Assembly (NCBI GenBank): GCA_002104895.1
Contig: MCFG01000615.1
Coordinates: forward strand, 7,501-23,185
From: Anaeromyces robustus
Lineage: Eukaryota > Neocallimastigomycota > Neocallimastigomycetes > Neocallimastigales > Neocallimastigaceae
Length of the DNA: 15,685 nt
Reading direction: 5' to 3'
How positions within the stretch are numbered: the first letter of the stretch is position 1; each line of letters starts with the position of its first letter. This document shows, one piece after another, positions 9,386 to 15,685 of this stretch. Under the pieces are notes generated by a model. The model worked only from the letters and a program-made list of their open reading frames with translations. It made no database searches and was not told the origin of the DNA. A program made the position numbers and the translations under genes.

Positions 9386-11677
9386 TTAATATTTCTTTAA
9401 TTCATATAAAATTTGTTTTCTAAAATTAAATAATAAATTTCCGTTTTGATATTTGGTTAAAGTATCCGCCAAATTATATTGTGATTTAATATATTTTAAA
9501 TTTATTATATCGTTTTTAATAAGTTCGCGAATTTTATGATATCTGATATTTATGTGTCTTGATTTTATATTTATTGTTTCATTTTTGCTTATATAAATTG
9601 CTGCTTTATTATCTATATTTATTGTAATATTTTTAATGTTAATTTTTAATTCATTTAATAAATTAATTAGCCAAACACATTTTAACGCGCATTCACTTAG
9701 GCTATAATATTCACTTTCTGCTGTTGATATTGAAACACAGTGTTGTAGTTTTGAATACCAAGTTATTGGTGTTCCACCCATTGTAATTATAAATCCACTT
9801 GTGGATCTATATGTTTCTTTGTCACCTGCAAAATCAGCATCAACAAATGCTTTAATATTTATATTTTTATTATATTTTATTCCATAATATTTATTTGCAT
9901 TTAAATATTTAAAAATTTTTAATACATTATACCAGTCTTCATAGGTAGGATTTTTATTCTTTCTGGAAGCTTTACTAACAGCAAATAAAATATCTGGCCT
10001 GGTACCCATGGCTAAGTATAATAAGCTGCCCACGGCTTGCATATATAATTTTGAATCAAATTTTTCATTTCTTTTATTTTCGTCTTCTATATAAATCATA
10101 TTTGATGATTTATTATTTTCTTTAATATTAAATTTTTCTAAGATTTTTTCTAAATATAATAATTGATGCAAAATATAACCATTTTCACATTTTATAAATT
10201 TTATTCCAATTATGAAATCTACTAAACCAATATCAGTTAAATCTAATTCATTTTTTAATTGTAATTTAATTTTATTAATATTATTTATATTACCACAAAT
10301 TAAAATATCATCCACATAAACTGCAATAATGCAAATTATTTTGTTTTCATTATTTAATTTTATATATATACATGGTTCATTTTTTAATCTTATAAATTCC
10401 AATTTTGTTAATATACTATCTAATTTATTATTCCACATTCTTCCAGCTTGTTTTAAACCATACAATGCCTTTTTTAATTTCCAAAATTTATTCTTATTAT
10501 TCTCTACACCTTCAGGAATTTCTAAGTATATGTCATCTTCAAGTTCAGCATTCAAATATGCTGCTTTTATATCTAGTTGATAAATATCAAAATTATAATA
10601 TAATGAAATACAAATTATAATTCTTAATGAATCTTGTTGTAAAGTAGGTGAAAAAGTTTCAATATAATCTATAAGATAAATTTGTGAAAATCCTCTTGCA
10701 ACCAGTCTTGCTTTGTACTTTATAATCTCCCCCTTGTCATTTTTCTTGTAAGTGAAAACCCACCTAGTAGAAATTATATTTTTACCTTCTGGAATGTTGT
10801 CTATGATTTCGTAAACTTCTTTTTCTTTTAAGTTATTTAATTCCACATCTATTGCTTCCAACCATTTGTTTTTATCTTTTCTCTTAAATATTTCTTTAAA
10901 ATTGTTAGGAGGTGATATTTCACTATCAAAAACTACTACTAAATTACTTACATATCTTGATTTTTTAATGTCATTTGTTATTTCGTCTATATTCTTTCTC
11001 TTTTTTACATTATATATTTTTTCTTTGTTATCATTTCTAGTGATATTATCATTTAGTTTATTGTTGTTGTTATTTAAATAATTATTATTTGAGTTGTTTA
11101 TTTTATTTGTATTATTTTTATTTGATTCATAATTATTATTTAAATTAATACTTTTATTATTTAAATTATTGTTATTATTTGTTAAATAATTATTATTTAA
11201 ATTATTATTATTTAAATTTTTGTTTAAATTATTATTGTTTTCATTGTTATTTAAAATTTTATTATTTAAAACTTTACTATTGTTTTCCATATTTATTCTA
11301 TTAATATTATTATTTGAATTTTCATTATTGTTTTTATTTTTATTTAATTCAATATTATTATTTAAATTTTCGTTGTTGTTTTTATTTTTATTTAATTCAA
11401 TATTATTTTCTTTATTTAATATATTTTCAGTATTGTTTTTCTTTAAATTTTGTTGTTGAATGTTTTGATTTAAATTATTTAAATTGTTAATGGAATTATT
11501 TTCTAAGTTATTAATATTATCACTTTTATTTTTATCAAGTTGATTTTTTGAATTTACATTATAGTATTTATTGTAATCAAAATATTCATCAAATGAATTA
11601 TTTTTATTTTGTAAATTATTTTCATAAATTGTTGGATTAAAATAATTTGGATAATATGGATAATAAGCATAATTTGG
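9386..11677 (-). mobile_element. Ty1/copia polyprotein, 3' part: Asn-rich linker, reverse transcriptase, RNase H
   Basis: The frame is open from 11677 down to TAA at 9386; an in-frame ATG at 11290 is internal and need not be a start, because coding sequence continues upstream (Tyr/Asn/Pro-rich, then Asn-rich). At 11678 it is cut by the end of a gypsy-type LTR, so gag, protease and integrase are missing from this side. The C-terminal ~510 residues are a full copia RT (ISTRWVFTYKKN, KARLVARGFSQ, QLDIKAAYLNAELE, LKKALYGLKQAGRMW, and YVDD at 10307-10318) and RNase H (VDADFAGD, STAESEYY, DNKAAI, RHINIRYHKIRE, QYNLADTLTK). RNase H Asp, Glu, Asp and His residues are present and there is no stop or frameshift, so this half is young or was recently selected. 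The linker between integrase and RT is unusually Asn-rich. Confidence 0.92.
11040..11600 (-). repeat. Asn-rich low-complexity linker with a 48-bp internal repeat
   Basis: The segment upstream of the RT consists largely of AAT/AAC codons with Leu, Lys and Glu. A 48-bp unit starting near 11330 and again near 11378 encodes ELNKNKNNNENLNNNI-like repeats of 16 residues. It is in frame with the RT. Expansion by slippage is likely; function unknown. Confidence 0.75.
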
Positions 11678-12030
11678 TGTAACGGAACGGTAGTTCCAAT
11701 ATTACAATTGACACCAAAATCTGAAGTAAACACAAACAAAATAAAATTTAAAATAAAAGATACTTATTGCAATATCAGAACACCTTTCCTTTGTTAACCT
11801 GAAAGGTCGGTGTCGAGATATATATATTAGTAAGATTTAGTTTTAAGTTTTATTTTATTTTTATTTAAAATATGTTTTATTAGAATTTAGTTTTATTAAT
11901 TATTAAAAATTAATAATAACTAATCTTTGTAGTATTTCAAACTACTTATGAATTAATTATTACTAATATATATAAAGTTATAAAAGAATAAAAGCACAAA
12001 GAAAAATATTTTAACTAAAGATTTTACACC

Positions 12031-12038
12031 TATTTATA
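12031..12038 (-). promoter_or_regulatory. TATA box of LTR A
   Basis: TATAAATA on the - strand, about 354 bp inside the LTR start. The same octamer occurs at the equivalent place in LTR B and LTR C, which supports its role as the Pol II promoter of these elements and fixes their orientation. Confidence 0.65.
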
Positions 12039-12291
12039 CTTTTTGCGGAAAAATAGTTTTAAAAATAAAAGTTCATAAAAAATAATAAAAATTACTAGAA
12101 ACTAAGATATTTTGTTATAAAATGAATCTCATAGAAAAATAAAGAAATATTATATAATTTTTTCTTAAAGTTTCTAATTCTATTTCATGTAATTCTATAA
12201 AGAAATACAGAAATAAAATACAGAAACAAATACAGAATAAAATACAGAAATTTATAATAAATAAATTTAAAATAAAATTTTTATAAAATTT

Positions 12292-12364
12292 GGAACAAGG
12301 TGTGAGTCGAACCCAGAGTGTTCGCCCAGATGGTCATAGTTACTAACCACTAGACCATGGTTAC
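12292..12364 (-). other. tRNA-like segment in LTR A
   Basis: On the - strand it contains TGGTCTAGTGG, a perfect match to the Pol III A-box TRGYNNARNNG, and GGTTCGACTC, a match to the B-box. The 73-nt length suits a tRNA, but the acceptor pairing is only about 5 of 7 and the D- and anticodon stems do not form. It is therefore tRNA-like or tRNA-derived rather than a working tRNA gene. Confidence 0.6.
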
Positions 12365-12381
12365 TATTTTACTAATTGAGA

Positions 12382-12427
12382 GATTCGTTACATGGTCCTC
12401 CTTCAGGATTCGGATACCAGACGAATC
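12382..12427 (-). other. Conserved polypurine tract/U3 junction hairpin, copy A
   Basis: A 7-bp inverted repeat GATTCGT/ACGAATC encloses 32 bases that contain, on the - strand, TGAAGGAGGACCA and then the first bases of the LTR (TGTAACG). The purine run GAAGGAGGA is the candidate polypurine tract. The block is repeated nearly unchanged at 13637-13682 and 14460-14505. Confidence 0.7.
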
Positions 12428-12699
12428 TTAAGACTAGGCTAAACTATACTAAGAAAAGTTTTGACTATATTTAAACTATACTATATAGGTGTAAAATAAA
12501 ATAATTTGATATTAATAAAAATACATAAATATTAATAAAATACATGAATATTAATAAAGTTTACATGATATTAATAATAATAATAAGCTAAACTAAGCTA
12601 AACTAAACTAAGATTTAAACTAATAATAATACTAAGTTTGATAAAAATATTGATAAAATAGGTTTAATAGTTGAGATTCATTATTTAAGTTTTTCTTTT
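12393..12699 (-). other. 3' untranslated region of element A
   Basis: Non-coding stretch between the stop of the element A ORF and its LTR. Its first ~200 bp next to the LTR match the corresponding part of element B (CTAGGCTAAACTATACTAAG, TATATAGGTGTAAAA, GATATTAATAA words). The part nearer the ORF (12590-12699) is unrelated CTAAACTAAG-like simple sequence. Confidence 0.7.
12485..12497 (-). other. 3' UTR arm of the long-range helix of element A
   Basis: ATAGGTGTAAAAT here is the exact inverted repeat of ATTTTACACCTAT at 12021-12033, 13 of 13 bases. One arm is in the 3' UTR, the other in the LTR beside the TATA box, so in the transcript they could pair across the polypurine tract. The same arrangement occurs in element B (14129-14140 with 14560-14571). 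Confidence 0.7.
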
Positions 12700-13221
12700 T
12701 CATTTTGATTTGTTTTTAACAAAATAACAGGGTAAATTTTCAGGTGGTTTATCTTCATAAGGGAGGTATGCATCAACTTTAAATTCTTTGAATTTGTTGT
12801 TTTGTTTTCTTTTGTATTTAATTGATTTTGAATTACAGATTGCAAAGTATGAAGAGTTGTTAATAATTTCTTTTGAATATTCTAAGAAAAAATTTTGACA
12901 TGTAGAATATTTATTTGATTTTGAATAAAAATTTGAATTTGATTTGTTCTTATCATTCACACTCTCCTTCGAAAAGATTGGATTATTGGGTTTTGAAAAA
13001 TTAATATTTTGAATAGGTTGATTTGAAGAATTTGATTTTGAGCAAGAATTAGGATTGCCAGAGGAAACAGATTGATTACCAGATTTCAGATTATTACAAG
13101 AATTATTATTAAAAGAATCGTTACTAAGATTAACAGGGTTACAAGGAGAATTACTAGAGTTAACAGGATTACAAGAATTTGTACTAAGATTAACAGGATT
13201 ATTACAAGAATTTTTTCTAGG
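12700..13221 (-). pseudogene. C-terminal fragment of an Asn/Ser-rich ORF of element A
   Basis: The frame ends in TAA at 12700. Upstream it runs into the end of LTR C at 13222 and on to a stop at 13270-13272, and it contains no ATG at all. What remains (about 173 codons) is therefore a 3' fragment cut by LTR C. The N-terminal part repeats CNPVN with NLS/NSS spacers (about 13130-13215); then comes a Ser/Asn/Lys-rich part and a more ordered C-terminus with Cys and aromatic residues, ending LPCYFVKNKSK. I do not recognise it; it has no integrase or chromodomain features, unlike the end of element B. It could be a Gag-like or extra ORF of a non-autonomous relative. The element assignment rests on the shared 3' UTR and LTR. 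Confidence 0.5.
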
Positions 13222-13432
13222 TGTAAAGATATGTGTCTTTAACAATAAAAATATTTTTAAACAAAACACTTAACCCTTTAAAAAAATAAAATAAAATTTG
13301 AACTCTTTATTAATTATAAATTTATTATTAAAAACACATGATTTTAACTTAACAAGTTAGTGTTAAAATAATAATTTATTTTATTAATAAAAACTCGAAT
13401 AATTAAAAATTTTTTAAAGAGAAATTCACTCG

Positions 13433-13440
13433 TATTTATA
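13433..13440 (-). promoter_or_regulatory. TATA box of LTR C
   Basis: TATAAATA on the - strand, about 207 bp inside the LTR start and in the same relation to the helix arm (13420-13434) as in A and B. Confidence 0.55.
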
Positions 13441-13595
13441 GAAAAAATTTGAAAAAATTTTTAAAAAATTTTTTAATGACCAAAATTTAACCAATCAGAA
13501 TAATTTTGCTTGGTAAAATTTATGGTAAAATAAAAGTAATAAAAATATAATAAATTGGAATTAAGAGGTTTCGAACTCGAGAAGTTCGAACCATA

Positions 13596-13619
13596 GTCTT
13601 AGTTACTAACCACTAAGAC
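13596..13619 (-). other. Conserved stem-loop of LTR C
   Basis: On the + strand, an 8-bp perfect stem GTCTTAGT/ACTAAGAC with loop TACTAACC. The equivalents are at 12330-12358 (LTR A) and 14408-14436 (LTR B), where the stem is ATGGTC-A-TAGT with ACTA-GACCAT. Stem bases differ while pairing is kept. Confidence 0.6.
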
Positions 13620-13636
13620 AGGTTACTCATTTTCAT

Positions 13637-13682
13637 GATTCGTTACATGGTCCTCCTCCAGGATTCGGATACCAGACGAATC
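13637..13682 (-). other. Conserved polypurine tract/U3 junction hairpin, copy C
   Basis: Same 46-bp block as in A and B, with one T-to-C change that turns the - strand purine run into GGAGGAGGA. The flanking 7-bp inverted repeat GATTCGT/ACGAATC is intact although the rest of LTR C is diverged. Confidence 0.7.
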
Positions 13683-13856
13683 ATTAAATTGTACTAAAAA
13701 AATTTATACTATGCTATGAGTGATTTTTCTTTAATTATTACATTTAATACATTTTAATAAAATACATTTTAATTATTATTTATTTAATTATTATTTTTAT
13801 AAATATTATAATAAATTTAAGTTGATATTAATAATAAAATATAAATTGATATTAAT
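13648..13856 (-). other. Remnant of the 3' UTR of element C
   Basis: AT-rich non-coding DNA between LTR C and LTR B. It starts with the conserved purine-tract block and a diverged TATGAGTGATTTTTCT helix arm (13715-13730), then GATATTAATAA-like words. It ends where LTR B begins, so no coding part of element C is in the window. Confidence 0.55.
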
Positions 13857-13955
13857 TGTAATAAATTGTAAAAAATAAGTAAATTATTTTACACAATTAT
13901 TTTGATTGTAATAAATTGTAAAAAATAAGTAAATTATTTTACACAATTATTTTGA
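13856..13955. repeat. Perfect 50-bp tandem duplication at the LTR B end
   Basis: Bases 13856-13905 and 13906-13955 are identical. Each unit contains an imperfect inverted repeat (ATTGTAAAAAATAA with TTATTTTACACAAT). Both units start TTGTAATAAATTG, so the true LTR end could be at 13857 or 13907. Confidence 0.9.
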
Positions 13956-14138
13956 TAGACCCAACAGGTCTACACAGAAAGTAAATCAGAAAAGAAGATT
14001 GGTTTTATAAGAACTTGTTTTATTAGATTTATTAAAAGTAAAAATTTATTTATTTATTAATTAATTTTGTAATATTCTGAATTACTTATAATTAATTAAT
14101 AAAATCGCGAAGAATTAATCATTTAAAAATTTTACACC

Positions 14139-14146
14139 TATTTATA
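14139..14146 (-). promoter_or_regulatory. TATA box of LTR B
   Basis: TATAAATA on the - strand, about 324 bp inside the LTR start, overlapping the arm of the long-range helix (14129-14141). A 9-bp inverted repeat CTTTTTACG/CGTAAAAAG (14147-14155, 14172-14180) lies just beside it and is not kept in LTR A. Confidence 0.6.
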
Positions 14147-14370
14147 CTTTTTACGGAAAAATAGTTTTCTTCGTAAAAAGTTGTTTAAAATTTCTAGAAA
14201 CTTTTGATTAAAATCTTATGGAAAAATTTAGAAAAATTTAATATAAAAGTTGTCTTAAAATTTTTGATTGTATTCTATTAATTTCTACGTAAAATACAGA
14301 AATAAAAATACAGAAATAAAATACAGAAATTCATAATAAAAATTTAAAAAATAAAATTTTTATAAAGTTT

Positions 14371-14442
14371 GTAACAAGTGTGAGTCGAACCCAGAGTGTT
14401 CGCCCAGATGGTCATAGTGACTAACCACTAGACCATGGTTAC
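14371..14442 (-). other. tRNA-like segment in LTR B
   Basis: 72 nt on the - strand with a perfect A-box (TGGTCTAGTGG from position 8) and a B-box GGTTCGACTC at position 52, the canonical tRNA places. The acceptor arms GTAACCA and TTGTTAC pair at 6 of 7. The T-stem pairs at 3 of 5, and the D- and anticodon stems fail. It is degenerate or tRNA-derived, not a standard tRNA. Confidence 0.6.
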
Positions 14443-14459
14443 TATTTTATTAATTGTGA

Positions 14460-14505
14460 GATTCGTTACATGGTCCTCCTTCAGGATTCGGATACCAGAC
14501 GAATC
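14460..14505 (-). other. Conserved polypurine tract/U3 junction hairpin, copy B
   Basis: Identical to copy A over the whole 46-bp block: GATTCGT/ACGAATC arms enclosing the purine run GAAGGAGGA, CCA, and the LTR start TGTAACG on the - strand. Confidence 0.75.
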
Positions 14506-14853
14506 TTAAAGCTAGGCTAAACTATACTAAGAAAATTTTTAAATTTTAAACTATACTATATAGGTGTAAAAATAAGATAATTTGATATTAATAAAGATAC
14601 ATGAATATTAATAAGGTTTACATGATATTAATAAAAATTTTTTATTTCATAAGAATATTAATAAGTTTTAATTTTATAAGTTTGATATTAATAAAGTAAT
14701 TATTTGACTAAGTAATATTAATAAATTTTAATTTTATAACTAATATAGGTTTGATATTAATAAGTATTGATAAATTTTAGTTTTTTAACTAAGTAATAAA
14801 TTTAGTTTGATATTAATAAAGTATTAGATAAATTCGTTCAGAATCTAAGTTCT
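14471..14853 (-). other. 3' untranslated region of element B with spaced TTAATA motifs
   Basis: Non-coding stretch between the pol stop and LTR B. The part next to the LTR matches element A. From 14581 to 14820 the word (G/T)A(A/T)ATTAATAA occurs at about 14584, 14603, 14624, 14653, 14684, 14713, 14753 and 14809, mostly at spacings near 20 or 30 bp. It reads partly as a degenerate ~30-bp tandem repeat. Confidence 0.7.
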
Positions 14854-15684
14854 TTAATTTGTTTTATTGAAATTTTTAAGTAATTCTGGACAATTCAAAT
14901 TTGTTTCTGGCTCCCAAGAAGCTTCTGATAAAGGATAACCTTTCCATTTTATTAAGTATTGTATTTTTCCGTAATGCTTTCTTTTATCCAGAATTTCTTC
15001 GACTTCATATTCCTCTTCTTCATTCACAATTATTGGTGGTGGGGGTGCTTGCTTCCTTTTGAATTTGTCTTCGAAGTAAGGTTCAAGTTCAGATACATGA
15101 ATAATTGGATGAATTCTAAGGGTTTTTGGTAGTTCAATTTTATAAGAAACTGGGGATACTTTTTCAATAATCCTAAACGGTCCCAATTTTCTTGGTTTAA
15201 GCTTTTTATTTTTGTTTCGAATTATTAATGAACTATTAATCCAAACTTTGTCATTAATTTTATATTCTGGAGCCTTTATACGATGTTTATTCGCAAAAAT
15301 TTCTTGTTTTTTAACTGCTTGTTTTAGATTTTCTTTTAATTTCTTGAATAATTCAGACAAATCTTTTGTAAATTGGTCTGCACGCGGAACATCTGAAGTA
15401 CTGGGGATTGCTGGAGAAAATCTTGGGTTATATCCATAATTGGCATAGAATGGGGATTCTTTTAAGGATTCTTGTATTGTGTTGTTATAACAAAATTCTG
15501 CGAGATATAAATAGTTGCTCCAATCGGTTCCTTTGAAATTTGAATAGCATCTAAGGTACTGTTCGATAACGGAGTTCACCCTCTCCGTTAGGCCATTAGT
15601 CTGGTGGTGAAATGGTGAAGAGAGTTTCATCGAAATGTTAAGGGAGTTGCAAACTGAAGTCCAAAATTTTGAAGTAAACTGGGC
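14854..15684 (-). mobile_element. Ty3/gypsy polyprotein, 3' part: integrase C-terminus and chromodomain
   Basis: The frame is open from the right window edge to TAA at 14854; the ATG at 15630 is internal, since AQFTSKFW upstream of it is normal integrase sequence. In order: the end of the integrase core with HHQTNGLTERVN, including the catalytic Glu of the DDE triad (about 15574-15610); a connecting helix; the GPF module (GPFRIIEKVSPVSYKIELP, about 15120-15190) and HPIIHVSELEPY; then a chromodomain (about 14865-15017) with EVEEILDKR, YLIKWKGY and SWEPETNL. The chromodomain at the C-terminus defines a chromovirus, a group common in fungi, and is expected to guide integration to modified histones. 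No frameshift or stop is seen. RT, protease and gag lie outside the window. Confidence 0.93.
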
Positions 15685-15685
15685 A

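Larger units (their letters stand above)
11678..12392 (-). mobile_element. LTR A (gypsy-type 3' LTR), inserted in copia coding sequence
   Basis: The + strand ends are TGTAACGG (11678) and CGTTACA (12392), a perfect 7-bp terminal inverted repeat TGTAACG/CGTTACA typical of LTRs. Read on the - strand it contains a tRNA-like segment, a TATAAATA box (12031-12038), and a short hairpin (11797-11807). It is homologous to LTR B and, more distantly, LTR C. Orientation follows from the TATA box and from element B, whose pol frame is also on the - strand. It interrupts the copia frame at 11677/11678. Confidence 0.75.
13222..13647 (-). mobile_element. LTR C (diverged gypsy-type 3' LTR)
   Basis: The right end CGTTACA (13641-13647) and the adjoining 46-bp block match LTRs A and B. 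The left end is placed at TGTAAAG (13222), which gives a TGTAA/TTACA inverted repeat and lies where the neighbouring coding frame breaks. Inside are TATAAATA on the - strand (13433-13440), a hairpin at 13596-13619 equivalent to that of A and B, and a small hairpin at 13346-13358. Most of the sequence has diverged, so C is an older or different subfamily. The left boundary is tentative. Confidence 0.6.
13857..14470 (-). mobile_element. LTR B, 3' LTR of the chromodomain gypsy element
   Basis: Read on the - strand it begins TGTAACG (14470) directly after the conserved purine-tract block and ends TTACA at 13857 (or 13907 if the inner duplicate is the end). It is homologous to LTR A over most of its length, closely so at 14371-14470. 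It holds a tRNA-like segment, a TATAAATA box (14139-14146) and a GGTCT-type hairpin (13957-13971). It lies 383 bp downstream of the element's pol stop codon, the expected place for a 3' LTR. Confidence 0.75.

Noticed and set aside
11554-11739. A 61-residue - strand ORF across the copia/LTR A junction
   Set aside because: It is out of frame with the copia polyprotein and spans two unrelated sequences.
12341-12347. TACTAAC as an intron branch point on the + strand
   Set aside because: It is the loop of a conserved stem, is changed in LTR B, and no + strand exon surrounds it.
12292-12364. A functional tRNA gene
   Set aside because: A- and B-box motifs fit, but D- and anticodon stems do not pair, position 33 is not T in the standard fold, and the T-stem is broken; kept as tRNA-like only.
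12391-12417. TGG-starting primer binding site for a + strand element after CGTTACA
   Set aside because: The position directly after an LTR-like CA end is tempting, but the pol frame of element B and the TATA boxes of all three LTRs are on the - strand, and the implied tRNA 3' end does not fit a T-arm without a gap. The block is better read as the - strand polypurine tract.
12382-12427. Hammerhead or other self-cleaving ribozyme in the conserved block
   Set aside because: CTGAAGG resembles the hammerhead CUGANGA box but the last base fails, and the GAAA box and stem arrangement are missing.
12700-13269. A complete 189-aa gene
   Set aside because: The apparent start is GTG, there is no ATG in the frame, and the first residues come from the end of LTR C.

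Overview
The window is extremely AT-rich eukaryotic DNA with A/T homopolymers, microsatellites, Asn-rich coding stretches, the standard genetic code, seven short AT-rich introns in one gene, and both Ty1/copia and chromodomain Ty3/gypsy retroelements. Together these fit an early-diverging fungus best, most likely an anaerobic gut fungus (Neocallimastigomycota). This is inference: no rRNA or other marker gene is present, and a dictyostelid-like AT-rich protist is the main alternative.

Left part (2-8109): two host genes on the + strand. The first is the 3' part (at least 1163 codons) of a large inositol polyphosphate 5-phosphatase. It has a disordered N-terminus with NPF and PPLPER motifs, a WD40 region, an intact IPPc catalytic domain and a UBA-like tail. 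After about 1.4 kb of simple-sequence DNA comes an eight-exon gene. Joining its exons gives an uninterrupted 646-residue TPR protein with a carboxylate-clamp signature (predicted Hsp70/Hsp90 binding) and a C-terminal membrane segment.

Middle (8110-9215): AT-rich intergenic DNA with microsatellites and no gene I can support.

Right part (about 9217-15685): LTR retrotransposons, all on the - strand. From left to right there is the 3' end of a copia element (putative LTR, polypurine tract, intact RT and RNase H), then three related Ty3/gypsy-type 3' ends, here called A, C and B. Each consists of an LTR plus a 3' untranslated region. LTR A begins inside copia coding sequence, LTR C begins inside the last ORF of element A, and LTR B begins inside the 3' UTR of element C. 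The simplest reading is serial nesting: copia, then A, then C, then B. Element B's pol (integrase C-terminus plus chromodomain) runs off the right edge.

The most interesting signal is a module shared by the three gypsy-type ends. A 46-bp inverted-repeat block sits across the polypurine tract/LTR junction and is almost unchanged in all three copies. A tRNA-like segment with A-box and B-box motifs lies in the two closest LTRs. Two stems and a long-range helix keep their pairing although their bases differ between copies.
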